Assembly (NCBI GenBank): GCA_024752435.1
Contig: CP103025.1
Span: 2,666,001 to 2,730,000 of the forward strand
DNA length: 64,000 nucleotides
DNA from: Allantophomopsis cytisporea
Lineage: Eukaryota > Ascomycota > Leotiomycetes > Phacidiales > Phacidiaceae
Reading direction: 5' to 3'
Under the pieces are notes generated by a model that saw nothing but the letters and a program-made list of their open reading frames with translations, made no database searches and was not told where the DNA came from. This document shows, one piece after another, positions 1-11,757 of the stretch; within the stretch, counting starts at the first letter, position 1; each line of letters opens with the position of its first letter. Both the position numbers and the translations under genes were made by a program.

Positions 1-2966
1 CATGTTCACATCTTTGTAGTCAAAGGAAGCGATAAAAAAAAAAAGGGTCAAGCACATTGACTCATTTGGTTTCTCATCAATGGGCTGAAGCAACCTCAAC
101 TATGTGTACGACGGCGGGTCATCTTCATGTTTTACATAAAACTTGCGAAATGCCTCTCTTATGCCCACAATACTGAAGACCACGACATGTGATTATAATG
201 AGAGAGAGTTAAAACCAATGGTAATCTCTTTCCCATAATGCCAAGTGGATGTGAGCCCTGCTCCATCGGACTCACGAACTTGAAAGGGACACTCCAAAGG
301 AACACAGGGAAGAGCTGATGTGATTCTTCAGTAGTCCGTAGACCGAAGCCACAAGCGCACGGTAATGCAAGGTTATGTACGGAATATGTGCACTCGATTC
401 CACCAAAGGTGGGACTTGGATTGCGAAGGTATGCATTTCTGCAACAAATTCGATATGTGATCAGTCAGATCCGGGTGTGATTGTGGTGGATATGCAGTTT
501 GACGACTATGGGCTATCGTCAAATAAGTAACCGGGGTAGTGGTGAACCTTGAGCTGACGAGCAGAACCGGGTAATTCATATCGAACGATGAACGAGAAGA
601 TGAGAAAGGAAAAGGATTGGTGGTCTCAGATGCGAACTCTCACATGAGGTAGGGTTTGAGGGTCCTCTTCATAAATGAAAGAAGTACTATGGATGGAATG
701 TTGGGGTGAGTGAGTATGTATGTATGTAGCCTTAGGGAGGATCCGACTAGAAGTCCCGTCTAAGAGTGTATATTCGTTAATATATGTCTATTTTGTATGT
801 GGGATGTACAGTACATATGTAGGAGGGCTGTGAATACATACATCCTTGCCAAACAAATGTATATTCTAGTACAAACGTATGAAGATAGACAATCCATGCA
901 TACTACTGCACGATCCGAATGCGAGAAACTGCACCTTTTATGTGGGATAGAGAGCGAGCGAAATCATCCGTGATCAGTCGATACACTCTTTAGAGTAGCA
1001 GAGAGTTTGGAGATCTCATTATTCATTCCTCTTCTCCAACCACTACCGGTCATGGTCATCTGTTTGCTCAATTCCGATTCTCGGATGCTCGAGAGCGAGC
1101 GTTGCGTGCTCTAATTCCTTGAGGGAATGCCTCGAAGGAATCGAGTAGTACTGAATCATGATAGCGTCATGAGCGATGTGAATGTCAGTTCACCTGCAGG
1201 GGGGGAGTTTGTCTTATCCTAGTATCAGCCCGCTTCTTGCGTATCGTTGGTAGGATGGAGATGGCAACGGTGAGATATGAATGGCTAGCGAGATCGTCAG
1301 CGACGAGAACACACCGAGGTAAGCACCAGTGATGAGAGCATTTGAGAAATTGTCTATAAACATCAGTCATTGGCCGTTGGAGTTTGTGCGTTACCATACA
1401 GGATGTACGTATGTAAAGGAGTAGGTAAGTAGGTAGGTAGGTAGCATACATACATCTTCAAATTGTGATGCCGGGACATGTATCAAATCAAACGAAAACT
1501 GTCAACATTGTACTCCGTAAAGTGATAGAGTACGATGTATCCTCTGCAATTGTGTGGACTAACTCTAACCGCCGTCAGCGCTCGTCTCTTCCTACAAGAT
1601 AAGACACAGACAGACAGACAGACAGACAGACAGATAGGCATACATACATACATACATACATCCAGGACGCCAAATTATTATTCTCCGTACTCCGTTCCCC
1701 GTATTAGTATTGTCGTTCAATGACAAGGACTCCCTTATGAATCGTGTACCCCTCTCCGCTAGAATTACGAAGTCGTCCTACTCTCCAATTGCTGTGCTGA
1801 GTTCTTACGTGCAGCAGCAATACGAAATGGGATAGGCACGACATATCTCATTGGCATATCTTAAGCGTATGTACTTCTGAGGGGGGCAAGGGTTCGTGAA
1901 GTAGCAGCATCACAGATCGTCAGGTGGCCGACCAAAGCTGTGGTATTTGCAATAACACAGTGCAAATGATTCAATAATCATAGGACTCATATGGAAAGCA
2001 ATACGTAGCAATGCGTAGCATTGACAGCAGACAGCACGCACAGCAGCAGAATAAGAAAGACACACATATGAATTGACAAAATGTCACTCAATTTCTTCTC
2101 CATTTTTCCCATCACAACTACTGATGAGTGATCAATCATGTCTAAGATTAGAGACACCAATTGGAAATTCATACAGCTTCTTGCCTCTAACCACTCTGGT
2201 AAGCCATTGAAGATGGGACATCTAGGATCTGGACCCGGAACCCACTCAAATATTCCCAAAACTATCGTGAAATGCGAGAGCTAGAGTACGATATGGATTT
2301 GAAAAAAAGGCCGATGCACTTCAATTTCATCTTGGAGACATCTCCTGGGAGCCCTAGTGCCTGCTGTAGGACCCGCATTCTTCAGCGCCTGCGGTGGTAG
2401 ATCTGCTGATCCCTGTACCTTCCCATGCCGGGGACGTATATCCGCCTTTCCACTGACCAGGGCGAGGTACCTGAGAGCCAGCTTGACTCTGACCTTAAAG
2501 CCAATAACTTTCAATCGATCTGTGCTGCATGCCCGTCTACCTCCTCCGAACCAATGGCCAAAGTACTCAGATCACTCATCTGCGGGTGATGAAGACATGC
2601 GCTCCAACAGTACCGGCAGTCTGGGACACTCTGGTGGAATGATAGAACCATCATAAGAGGTAAAGCTAATCTAGTTTTTCGGGTCTCTACGCGACAAGGA
2701 ATCTCATCTTGCATGTGTACTAAGGAATACTCTCCTCGAATATCAGCTGAGCAGCAATGACCCGTCAACAATCGCGAATATCAAAAATTCATAAGTCTGA
2801 AAGCATTTCAACTCAACTTCTTCAACTATAAGTACGTTGTGAATTCCACTTCCCGGCACTTTCTCATCACACAACTTCAATCTCAACTCTCTCACTTCCA
2901 ATCTTCGGCAGTTATTATCATCTTCGTTAAATTCTACTCGATCTCTAAGATTCTTCATCCTTCATC
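1..2966. other. Gene-poor region with simple repeats
   Basis: No open frame here shows family motifs, a credible intron structure or coding-like composition. What can be seen is simple repeats: a GTAG-type run at about 1421-1444, about seven CAGA units at 1607-1634 and CATA units at 1639-1660. A TATA-like stretch (CTATAAG) near 2825 lies about 140 bp before the microprotein gene and could belong to its promoter. Confidence 0.5.
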
Positions 2967-3231
2967 ATGGTCTGCCCAACATTCCCCACTGCTCTTCAGC
3001 AACTTGATGAGATTCCTCCCTTCGGAAGTGAGCCTCTTGCTTATCCCAGCACCTTTTCCGGAGCTCCAGGTGTTAGACAGCTTCCTGTAAGTATCTCTCT
3101 CCGATGATAGAGCCTTCAACTGACATATCTAGATGGCTGGAGTGAGATGTCCAACTTGCGAGAAGAAGGGACAGGAGGTTTGGGTTATTCCAGGAAAGGT
3201 CTGTGGCTACTGTGGAACCGCTTGCAGCTAA
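2967..3231 (+). CDS. Small Cys-rich zinc-ribbon-like protein, 72 aa, two exons
   Basis: Two exons, 2967-3086 and 3133-3231, are joined over a 46-bp intron (GTAAGT donor, CTGAC branch-like site, CTAG acceptor) in phase 0. The 40-residue first half is Pro-rich. The second half carries CPTC at residues 46-49 and CGYC at 64-67, followed by a last Cys at 71, so CX2C-X14-CX2C-X3-C. This spacing suggests a small zinc-binding knuckle, or two disulfides if the protein is exported; no signal peptide is seen. The ATG is preceded by TCATC and the frame is open only with the splice, which supports the model. A possible second intron (GTAATT..TTTTAG, about 3251-3300) would lie in the 3' UTR. The function is unknown. 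Confidence 0.72.
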
Positions 3232-3398
3232 GTGGAACGAACGATATCATGGTAATTCGACCTCTCTGAAAACTAACATATGTTCTAACATGACTTTTAG
3301 ATACCTCGAGCTGGATATCAAGATGTGGACGCACGTCATGGGTTTCAGCATTGGGATGTGGGTTTTGGCGTTAACAGAGTGCGCGTTGCTTGATCGTG

Positions 3399-3560
3399 TT
3401 TCACGCGGAGTCTAAAACGGTGGGAAAAAAGGGGACTATCATTCACTTCGCCAGAATTCAAAATATTTACTATTTGGTTTATGTTTACGCGGAGTCCAAA
3501 ACGGCGGGGAAAGGGGGCTACGTTCATCTTTAAAAGCAACAATTCAAGATATTCACTATA
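3399..3560. repeat. Diverged tandem duplication, two copies of about 75-80 bp
   Basis: Copy 1 (about 3399-3473) and copy 2 (about 3483-3560) share ACGCGGAGTC(T/C)AAAACGG(T/C)GGG, then a G-rich run, ATTCA and a final AATTCAA.ATATT.ACTAT. Several differences are C/T transitions. It lies just downstream of the microprotein gene and is not obviously coding. Confidence 0.6.
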
Positions 3561-6333
3561 CTTCATTCAATGTGGACCAAAATGTGTGCGGCTTCTGTCG
3601 GTATGATGTTCAAGTGCGGGATTTTCTATCGACCCCAGATTTCAAAAGAAGTAGCATACTTGATTCACTTCTCTTCTCTTTCTAGAGGAGACGCTGCCTT
3701 GGTTTCTGCCGAATCCCTGATCCGAGGTAATTGAGGGTATATGGGTCGGGTATTACAGCCGAACGAAATTGAAACCTGCCCCTTTTGACCAGGAGATTGG
3801 CTGCAGGGTGACATATCTGCTATGCCAAGCAACCTCGATTTTAGCAAAACACGCAAGATATATTTGAAATCTGGTTACCTCACACTAGAGCCGGAGCAAC
3901 GGCAAAACTGAACATTGCGTGTCTGGATATATAGAGTAGATCAATTAGCACCTCCTTGAAAAGTAGCAATCTTACAACATTGTCTAGTAATATACGACTG
4001 TATGGCGTGAGTTGTGCAGCGATAGAGTTACCGGTCCAATAACGAGAGATTTTCTGTAACTTGCGAAGAATTTGGTTTCCCCCATGGGTTCCTGCATCAC
4101 ACAGGTCGATTGACGTCGTCAAATGTTCGGTACCAAGCCATCCCTTGTGGGGGCTAAACTCTCCGAAAAGCATAATTCAACGTTACCTTTTCATGCTTAC
4201 GCATTCCAACATGATATCTTCTACGGTCGAGAAGCATATTGGCCCAATGTGATAGTTGTATACCAACATAGGCCTTTATGAGTGATGATAATTGCAGGAG
4301 AGTTGTATCGAAAAGCGGTCAGTAAACGAACGCATCGATATATGGGAGGCCCTCCGTCTCGCAAACCGCTGTTGCGCATATGGATGATGCTTGATAGAAC
4401 ATACGGTCTGGAAAAGATGTGTTTTACAAGCGTTTTTTCCATCATTTACATATGCTCATCTAAAACCATCTCCGTCTTTATGCTAATACAAGCATTGCCA
4501 TGGGTTATACATGGAAATTTCGATGCAATGACGACGTGATAATTATGACAAGCTATGCCTTTTCATCATTTGGTGGCCCTTCAATTGTTCTGGTTGAAGT
4601 GTTTGTTATCGAACGAATCGGCGACATAGAGTTGTCATCTGGTGGGTGCACACGTGGATAAACATGGTTGGGCAGCAAAGATCCCCGTATGGCAGCACAT
4701 ATAGCTGTTGCGATTGGCCTATGTATTACTTGCAGGCTTTCAGCGGGTGAACCTTTCTTGCGGAAATCTTCAGCATCTATTCAGTGCGTTGCATCAGCCA
4801 TCCATCATATGGTGTTCTTGATTTGCCTGATCACCCTTGAAGACCAGGGAATAGTTGAGGTAATGAACAAGGATGCTTTGATGAACGGTTAAATCCCCTG
4901 GGAGATTTTGCGTCATTTTGATTGGGAAATATCGCGCATTACGCTATGTTTGGGCTTAAATCGATGTGCTGGACATAAATGACCATTGCTCTTGGGGGTT
5001 TGATTTTGGAAGACATTGAACGTGAAGGTGGGGGCGTGGTGGTTTAAGACTAGCACTACAAATGGTTTTCCCCTCTGATGGATGAGAAGTTTAGTAACGA
5101 GTTCCTGAAAAAGTGGTTGGACTAAAATAAGTACACGCTCTTTCGATCACGTCCACAAGAATTGTATGCTGAGAATATGGCAAGCTTTGTGATTGGAATC
5201 GCTTGACCAGGATCTTTGTGCTCATGTTTTATCTCTGGTGATGATATTACTGATGATAGTGAAGGTGATAATAGTGATGAGTAAGTGGTTGATGAAGATG
5301 ATGAAGATGTTAACTGAATTACTTCTGCGCCTTGAGCTCTTGTAAGACGAATATTGCGATCCCAGGATATTTTTCAATGTGACTGAACAACCAGGAACAG
5401 ATTTTAAGGGCCTTATATACTGATATGCTATTTTTACTACTTGATTCTATATATAGGAGGTAAACTACTATTTCTATGAATATATTTGTTTGGTCCTATA
5501 AGTGTAGATTTGATTTACGGACCTGGAATTCAGGACTTTGTTGCTCACCTTCCACTTCAATATGAGACAAATATACAGTTACACACACTTAAAAATACAA
5601 GTAGACTAAATAATAGAGGTTTCTCTTCTCTCAACCGATTTGGTCACTAAGATTCCGCTCCATATACTTGTATATTACTGCTGGGATTCAGACGGTTTCG
5701 TGGCTAACAGCATGCCCTTGAATGTTGCGAGTCTTGCAACAATTTTGGTGTTTGGACGAGTACACAAACATCTGACGTTTCATTGTCGTCTTCTTCCTTC
5801 TTTCCCAAATGTTCTTTTATTGTTGGTCGACGATACTGGAGGTCTCATGGCCTTTACAAGATGTTGTGAAAGGAGAAGAGTCTCTGACGAATATTCCATA
5901 ATGAATAAGTTGGTTCTAGCTTGGACAAAATGCTGAGTGTGACATACAACTTTTATAAAAATTCAATCAAGTTTCCAGGAATAGATATTCAAAAGATGCA
6001 GAGCCCGAGATATCAATTTATATACGACATGTTATATATGTTTATTTGAGCTAATGACTTGAGAGCTTCTGTTCCTAATAGTATTTATGATTCCTAAGTT
6101 CCCTCGATATTTCAAATTCTCTTTGAAAGTCTCCGATATTACCCGTTACACTCCCACAAATCCATAGATGGAATAATATCCTCATTTTATGCATCCATTG
6201 CACTCATGTCCGCCACTAGGCGGTTTGTTGAAAAGCATAACGATGCTTGAAATGCTTCATGTCCAAATACCCCAACCCGTGCCTCAAGTAGCCGTGAAAG
6301 ATCGAAGCCAGCCATTATTTGGTCAAACGTCCT
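3561..6333. other. Intergenic, no supported gene
   Basis: About 2.8 kb with only short open frames. The longest (98 codons at 5640-5936, plus) has no motif, no helpful intron and unremarkable composition. A GAT/GAA-rich stretch at about 5236-5310 could encode acidic residues but is broken by stops. I see nothing else to annotate. Confidence 0.45.
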
Positions 6334-7038
6334 TCAAGTGTCACAGAAATAATCGAAGTTGGCATCTTGACTGACTAGTACCTGAAAAGAGGTAGCAGTA
6401 GCTGACGTCTGAGCAGCAAGACAAGCCGCTATGAACAAACATGTTAGTCCAACCACATCCGGAACCATAACCAAAGATGAAAAGAGAAACACATACTTTG
6501 CTGCGTATCACACTGACCAACAGTGAAGTCTCCCGTCTTGTTATTCGACATGTCGGCACAATCGTTATGCTGTATCGAACAACTAAGAAATCCCATCAAT
6601 TGAGTCCCATCCATCCAAAACAAGCCCAATAACACATCCGACATCGAAGCAATGCTCATCGCAATCCTTCCAAATCCGAAAAAAACAAGTACTCACGTCC
6701 TACTCCCCGCACTCTGAAAATCGGTCTATTTATCCCATCAGCACAACTCATCGAAAGGCATCTCGGATCAACTCACAAAAGTATCCCCTTGCACGTCGAA
6801 TGGACGCTGCGAATCCCCCGAATTGGTAATGGGAGGCGCCGTTGCTCCTCCAAGGGCATCCGTGAATGTCTGATGCGAGCCAATTAGTCAACGCCGAGGA
6901 CGTAGAATGGAGCAAGCTAACTTGGAGGTCGGTGGTGGAGCGCAGGTAGAGATTCGCGAAGTCGGCTTCGTATGAGGAACACGAGGCGCTTAGGACGAAC
7001 GCCGACATGGCAGCGGGTATGAACGATGAGATGAGCAT
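6334..7038 (-). CDS. Secreted Cys-containing fungal protein, 139 aa, five exons
   Basis: Exons in coding order are 7038-6922, 6869-6777, 6725-6697, 6582-6497 and 6428-6334. The introns (52, 51, 114 and 68 bp) all have GT..AG ends; intron 1 carries GACTAAT and intron 4 GGACTAAC. The spliced length is 420 nt and is open throughout. The product starts MLISSFIPAAMSAFVLSAS, a likely signal peptide. A Thr/Pro/Gly-rich stretch follows, then a compact domain with RTCSIQHNDCADMSNN (about residues 79-94), a GQCDTQQTAC segment, and the end FDYFCDT. Five or six Cys suggest disulfides in an extracellular protein. I have the impression of similar QHN.CAD patterns in other fungal secreted proteins, but I cannot name a characterised member. 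It stands alone, on the same strand as the sensor-like gene upstream. Confidence 0.82.
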
Positions 7039-8021
7039 TTTGAGTGCAGATCAGCAATTCACCACGATGCTTGTATTTAGGGTGTTTTATCTGGAGTGAG
7101 GTTTTTGAATAATTGTGGATTAGCTGGACATAAATTGGGTGGTTTGGATGGAATGGAAATATGGAAGATTCAAAGGACTCAAAATGTAAGTTGATAGTAC
7201 ATGGGGCCATATTTTTGTATTCCGAGTTGGAGACGAAACGGTGATATTGTGATGAAACACTTCTGCGACGATGTCACAGTCACAGGCTATGCGATGGGAT
7301 GGAGGGATGCGACGAACAGGCCCTGTCAAGTAACCGCTGTTGGATATGATTGGATGTGATCAATGATCAAGGGAGGTCAATACAAAGTATTGGAATGGTA
7401 GATACCATAAATCGAAGGCAGGGTAATAACTGCCAGGATGGATATGTAGATTGTGGTCGATGAAGACCATAAAAGATGAAAGACTTTAGCCAAAGAATTG
7501 CTTCAAGTACGTCCGGGTGAATTGGTATCGAACATTTGACATTCAAAAATGGAGAAAACCTAGACAAAGATATCTGTGCTTGTATGAGGTTCTACTCACA
7601 TTGCGTCACAAATTTCTTAATTTAATAGTCATCACGTTATGCTTCACCAATTTCAATAGTCATCACATTATGCCATCATGTGAATTGCAAAATCTGTGGG
7701 AGAAGTCTATTTTTTATCGAACCTTCCATGCGGTTTCGATATAAGCTATCGATCCAAGGGAACAAGGACAAAGGAAAAAGTAAAGGGAAAAAGACAGAAG
7801 CAGTAGCTGAAGTACGAAGGGGTATTACAGCCTGCAAATAATAACAGTAGAGAGCCGTGAGTTCATTACTTCCGATCGCTAATATGACCATCAATTTGTT
7901 ATCAAAGCCTAAAATACACGCCGTCCCATGCCGAATAATTAAAGGAGACCTCGGTCAACAACGCCTATCTCTTCAAAGTCTGTGTATTTTGACTATATGC
8001 ATTGTGTTCCTCCGAATTGAT
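7039..8021. other. Intergenic, no supported gene
   Basis: This holds the promoter of the secreted-protein gene (right of 7038) and the 3' flank of the membrane-protein gene (left of 8022). No frame with family features is seen on either strand. Confidence 0.45.
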
Positions 8022-8966
8022 CTAGAAGTTCGAAGAAGCATTGACTCCACGAGCAGGGTTGTGATAGCTCTCAAGGGTAGATTGGAATGGGTTGGCAGCT
8101 GGACCGGCGTTGGAAGTGGACTTCTCGTGACCGTAAGCGGTACCCATCAAGTCATCGTGGTCATCAGGCTCGCTGCGCTTGCGGCCCCAAACTCTCCAGG
8201 AGACGAGGAACAAGGCACCGAGAAGAGCAGCTCCACCAACGCCAACGACGACACCAATGATGGTCTTCTTGGTCGATGAACTCATACCCGAGCTCTTGTT
8301 GCTGCTGCTAGTTTGGGAGAGGGCGGCAGATCCAGTAGCCTTGGCTGAGGTGACAGTGCTGCTGGAGGTGAGGACCGATGAGTAGGTGCTACCGGCGCTG
8401 ACAGTTACAACAGTGGTGGTGTACAATTGAACCTCAGTGGTTGGAGTAGCAGATTCGGTCGTTGAAGTTGTCTTGCCGCCCTTGTTCTTGGTGGAAGAGG
8501 AGGAGGATGAAGAGGAAGTCGCACTGGTGGAATCGCCGGTGGCCGTTACGGAAGCGGAGGTGGAAGCAGGTGTTGCTGATGTAGTGGTGGGATCGGATTT
8601 GGAAGAAGATGGTGAGGTGGTTTGGCTATCACTGGTTGGGGTAGTAGACTGCACATCGCTGGTTGGTGTTGAAGAATCGGAGGAAGAGGTAGATTCTGAG
8701 GTAGGAGTAGGAGTGTCGGAGGAAGATGTTGAGGATGGAGTTTCGGATGAGGACGATGCTGAGGTCGAGGTAGCAGAATCGGATGAGGAAGACGTCTCTG
8801 ATGCAGAGGATTGTGGACTCGCGTTTCCTGTAGCACTGATTGCAACGTTCGCTCTCTTATGATTATCACGGTTGATGAGGGCTCCATCAAAATGCCATGC
8901 GTTGACCATGGCGACGGCGATTAAGGCGACCAGCACCACACGAAGAACGGCCGATGATCGAAACAT
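8022..8966 (-). CDS. Ser/Thr-rich single-pass membrane glycoprotein, Mid2/WSC-sensor-like
   Basis: An uninterrupted 314-aa frame. Residues 1-23 form a signal peptide ending VAMVNA. Residues of about 45-225 are a Ser/Thr/Pro mucin-like stem expected to be heavily O-mannosylated. A membrane segment (IIGVVVGVGGAALLGALFLV) sits near residues 237-256, followed by the basic stop-transfer WRVWGRKR. A short cytosolic tail of about 50 residues contains DDHDDLM and NPFQS. This is the layout of Mid2-like and other fungal cell-wall-stress sensors, which signal to the cell-integrity Rho1-MAPK route. No WSC or other extracellular domain is visible, so the assignment is by architecture only. The start is supported by the signal peptide. 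A pyrimidine-rich leader with GT and GTGA repeats precedes it. Confidence 0.85.
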   Translation of the reverse strand: MFRSSAVLRVVLVALIAVAMVNAWHFDGALINRDNHKRANVAISATGNASPQSSASETSSSSDSATSTSASSSSETPSSTSSSDTPTPTSESTSSSDSSTPTSDVQSTTPTSDSQTTSPSSSKSDPTTTSATPASTSASVTATGDSTSATSSSSSSSSTKNKGGKTTSTTESATPTTEVQLYTTTVVTVSAGSTYSSVLTSSSTVTSAKATGSAALSQTSSSNKSSGMSSSTKKTIIGVVVGVGGAALLGALFLVSWRVWGRKRSEPDDHDDLMGTAYGHEKSTSNAGPAANPFQSTLESYHNPARGVNASSNF

Positions 8967-9952
8967 GGTGATGGGATTGTTCGATGAACGAATGGATTTG
9001 CGTTGGTCGCAAAGATTTCGAGATGACTCTCAGTTCGGGAGTATGGTAGCGGACAAACTGGTAGTGCCGTAAGACCGTTGTCAATAACGGCAGTAATGTT
9101 TTGACAGATTATTGTTCGAGAGAGGTTAAGGTCAAGGTCAATGAGGCGTTGATTGTGTTCACGATAGTTGGTAGTAGTGACGGATGTGAAATGAAAGAAG
9201 AGGGAGAAGCGAAATTGATAAACGAATGTGTGTGTGTGTCGACTTTGCTAACAAGAACGGGTGAGGGTATTGAAAGCAGAGCAGAGTAGAGTCAGAGGAG
9301 CGTAGTGTTGTTGTTCGGAGTGAAAAGCTGAATAGCTGAATTGGAAAAGATGGTTGAAAGATGGCGTTTAGGTAGAAATGCTTATGCGTGGAGGGTGGGT
9401 AGGTGTGAGTGAGTGAGTGAGTGAGTGAGTATTGGTTGGTAAGTGAGTAGTAGTAATAGCAGTAGTAGAGTAGAGCGAGAGAAGTGGCCGAGGGAGAGGC
9501 GGAGGGTAACAGAAGAGGGTTAGGGATGTTGTGTGGTGGGAAGACTCTTCTAGAGAACTTCACAGTAGAGAACTAGGTAGAGAAAGCAGAGACAAGACTT
9601 AGGCAGGCACATCGTAGTTTGTGCCCCGATGTGGTAAAAGACGGGGGAACCGGGGGATCTAGACACTAGTAGCTAGTCACTAGTGGTTAGTTGGGGGGTG
9701 TATTTAAGTATATAGATATACATAGAGACATATACATATATACAGTAATACAGTGTGCGTGTGACTCTGGGCTTTTTGCTTGACTTGTGGATCCAAGGAT
9801 ACAGTGCGCCTTACTCCCTTTGTCGGTGCGCAAATTGAGTACAGTAGAACAATACGAGATCAATTATTCATAATGATCTGGATGAATCTCTTTTCTTTGC
9901 CTTCCTCTTATTAGATAAATCACGGGATATTGATTGTTTTCTGTGTTCTCTC
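8967..9952 (-). promoter_or_regulatory. Long pyrimidine-rich upstream region of the sensor-like gene
   Basis: Read on the minus strand this region is rich in CT tracts. It contains a short GT run near 9225-9238 and a GTGA/GAGT microsatellite at 9405-9430. Fungal genes with long 5' leaders often have such pyrimidine tracts; that this is leader or promoter is inference from its position. Confidence 0.35.
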
Positions 9953-10016
9953 TGTTCTACTGTTCTACTGTTCTACTGTTCTACTGTTCTACTGTTCTAC
10001 TGTTCTACTGTTCTAC
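9953..10016. repeat. Perfect 8-bp minisatellite, eight units of TGTTCTAC
   Basis: Eight uninterrupted TGTTCTAC units, continuing into degenerate CT-rich units (TTCTGCTC..) to about 10060. The unit is not a multiple of three, so the frame that runs through it is unlikely to be a real gene. Confidence 0.9.
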
Positions 10017-10476
10017 TGTTCTCCCGTTCTTCTGCTCTTTCTGCTCTTCCTGCTCTTCAACCTTGTCACCATGCATATATACTACCTATGTATGTAGAGT
10101 ATGTGTGGATAATCACTCAAAAGAGGCGCACCAAAAGAGACTCTGCTTTACCAATGCGGACAAGGGACAACCAGAAAAAGGTGGATTCTAGTGGAGTCAA
10201 CCTTACGGAGCAAGACGGGAGTAGAGCTGGGTGAATTTTCTTTAGTACTACCCTTATGTGGAGGAGGGGATGTTTTACAGTAGCAGCATTGAAGAAGGGA
10301 CCATTCCATTACTAGATCCTCAGAACGATGAGCTGGCAAGGAGAAGGAAGTACTCAGAACTCAGTACATGGAGACGGGGGCTTGTGGAGTTGAGATCCAT
10401 CACCCAGTGTCGTGGATGAGGTTTCTGATGATGATATCCGAGTCAAGAGGGACTTCAATTGTCGTCGTGGTGATTC

Positions 10477-10501
10477 CCTCGATTGCCTCGATTGCCTCGA
10501 C
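10477..10501. repeat. Short 9-bp tandem repeat (ATTGCCTCG)
   Basis: About two and a half copies of CTCGATTGC in tandem. No gene is attached to it. Confidence 0.6.
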
Positions 10502-10695
10502 TCTTCTCTGATTTGCGCGGATACCCGGTTGAGGTGACAGTGACAACGAAGACGCTTACCCATAAAAAGCGTCAATGCTAAACCCAACTAATATTGGGAC
10601 CTTGCAATTCCAGGCCGGTTTAGTCGTTTGATCAATGCCGTGGTGCCGCCCTTGTTCATGATTGTGTCCAATACGAGCGCGGATTGTGCACAAAT

Positions 10696-10742
10696 CTGCA
10701 CAAGCCTGTACAAGCCTGTACGAGTCTGTACAAGCCTGCACG
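10696..10742. repeat. Imperfect 10-bp tandem repeat (CTGTACAAGC)
   Basis: About five units of CTG(T/C)AC(A/G)AG(C/T), each containing a GTAC or GCAC core. This could be a small minisatellite or a cluster of short binding sites; no gene starts close to it. Confidence 0.65.
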
Positions 10743-11757
10743 CATCTTCACTTTACATTCATAAGTGAGCATAAAAGTTGCATGAAGCGAGAGAGGAGAG
10801 GACCTTAGAGAGGAAGCATACTCCGTACCTTGATGCATCAGAAAGGAACACCGTCCGACGCGTGGAATACTGAAGAAGGGCCGGAGAAAAAGAATCGACA
10901 CTAACTCAGGCACACGCATAGAACATTGAGGTACCGGTACATACTGTGTACTACGTACAATTTATTGACTTCAACTCTGCATGTAGCACAATAATGAGAG
11001 CGACGAAAGCTGCGCCAGGGGTCCAAGTCTAAGCGAGTTGTTAATAGATCACCGCCATTCCCCATATAGCATTAGCCCCGTCGATGATCCTTTGCCTTAA
11101 GAGCGGTCCGATACCCCTCACCCAATCACCGTCCGCTTTCATGCGCCTATTTCAAGGACACGAAACTGAACCATCATCAGCCACCAGGCTGAGGCCACCC
11201 GGCAATTCTCTCACCCAGCGAAAAGCAGGCGATGAAATTCAATTCGTCAGATCCGATTGAAGCGACAACAACGTGACGCCAATACGAACCCTATTATTGT
11301 AGCTGACTCTCGTGATGAAGAAAATTATCACTAGACGTTGAGACACGACATGAGTGACATTGGAGGAGAATATGCTGACCATCGAATGTCGACATGTCAT
11401 GGAGAAAACGTGCACATATTCATTCAGTCAGGTGAGAGCATAACCGTCAGGTGACCATTGATAAGTATCTTTCGTAGCCGTGAAAGATACTTATCACCCT
11501 ATTCTATATACAAAATACTAGAAATTCTATTTCAACTCAAGCTAGAATGTACACCCAATTGTAAATAGATTCTCTACTTCATCAGTAACTCTTATCTAAA
11601 CCTCTTCTCGCATCTTTTGATGATGTCGACACACCCTTCGTCTGCTTCGATTCTACATTAGAGTATAACTGGACCAAACAACGATGTCTCTTATAATCTA
11701 TCCCGCAGTCAAAGTCAGGTTAAAAAGGCTGGCAACACCCAGAGTGTAATGCCACTA
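10743..11757. other. Intergenic downstream of the MFS gene
   Basis: No supported coding frame. The notable structure is the long perfect hairpin at 11459-11496, listed separately. The 3' end of the MFS transporter gene lies at the right edge. Confidence 0.4.
11459..11496. other. Perfect 15-bp inverted repeat (hairpin), 8-nt loop
   Basis: TGATAAGTATCTTTC at 11459-11473 is exactly complementary to GAAAGATACTTATCA at 11482-11496, with GTAGCCGT as the loop. It lies about 260 bp beyond the stop of the minus-strand MFS gene. It shares the core ATCTTTC..GAAAGAT with the hairpin at 31061-31095. It could be a structured 3' UTR element, a protein-binding palindrome or the footprint of a small transposon. 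Confidence 0.7.

Noticed and set aside
5640..5936. 98-codon plus-strand frame as a gene
   Set aside because: No motif, no credible intron extension, no signal peptide; length is expected by chance in this composition.
8437..8862. 141-codon acidic plus-strand frame
   Set aside because: Antisense shadow of the Ser/Thr-rich stem of the sensor-like gene; Ser codons read backwards give Glu/Val runs.
9515..9524. TTAGGG as a sign of telomere sequence
   Set aside because: A single copy only; no tandem array anywhere in the window.
9934..10191. Frame rich in Phe-Tyr-Cys-Ser-Thr-Val units as a repeat protein
   Set aside because: It is just translation of the 8-bp TGTTCTAC minisatellite and has no other support.
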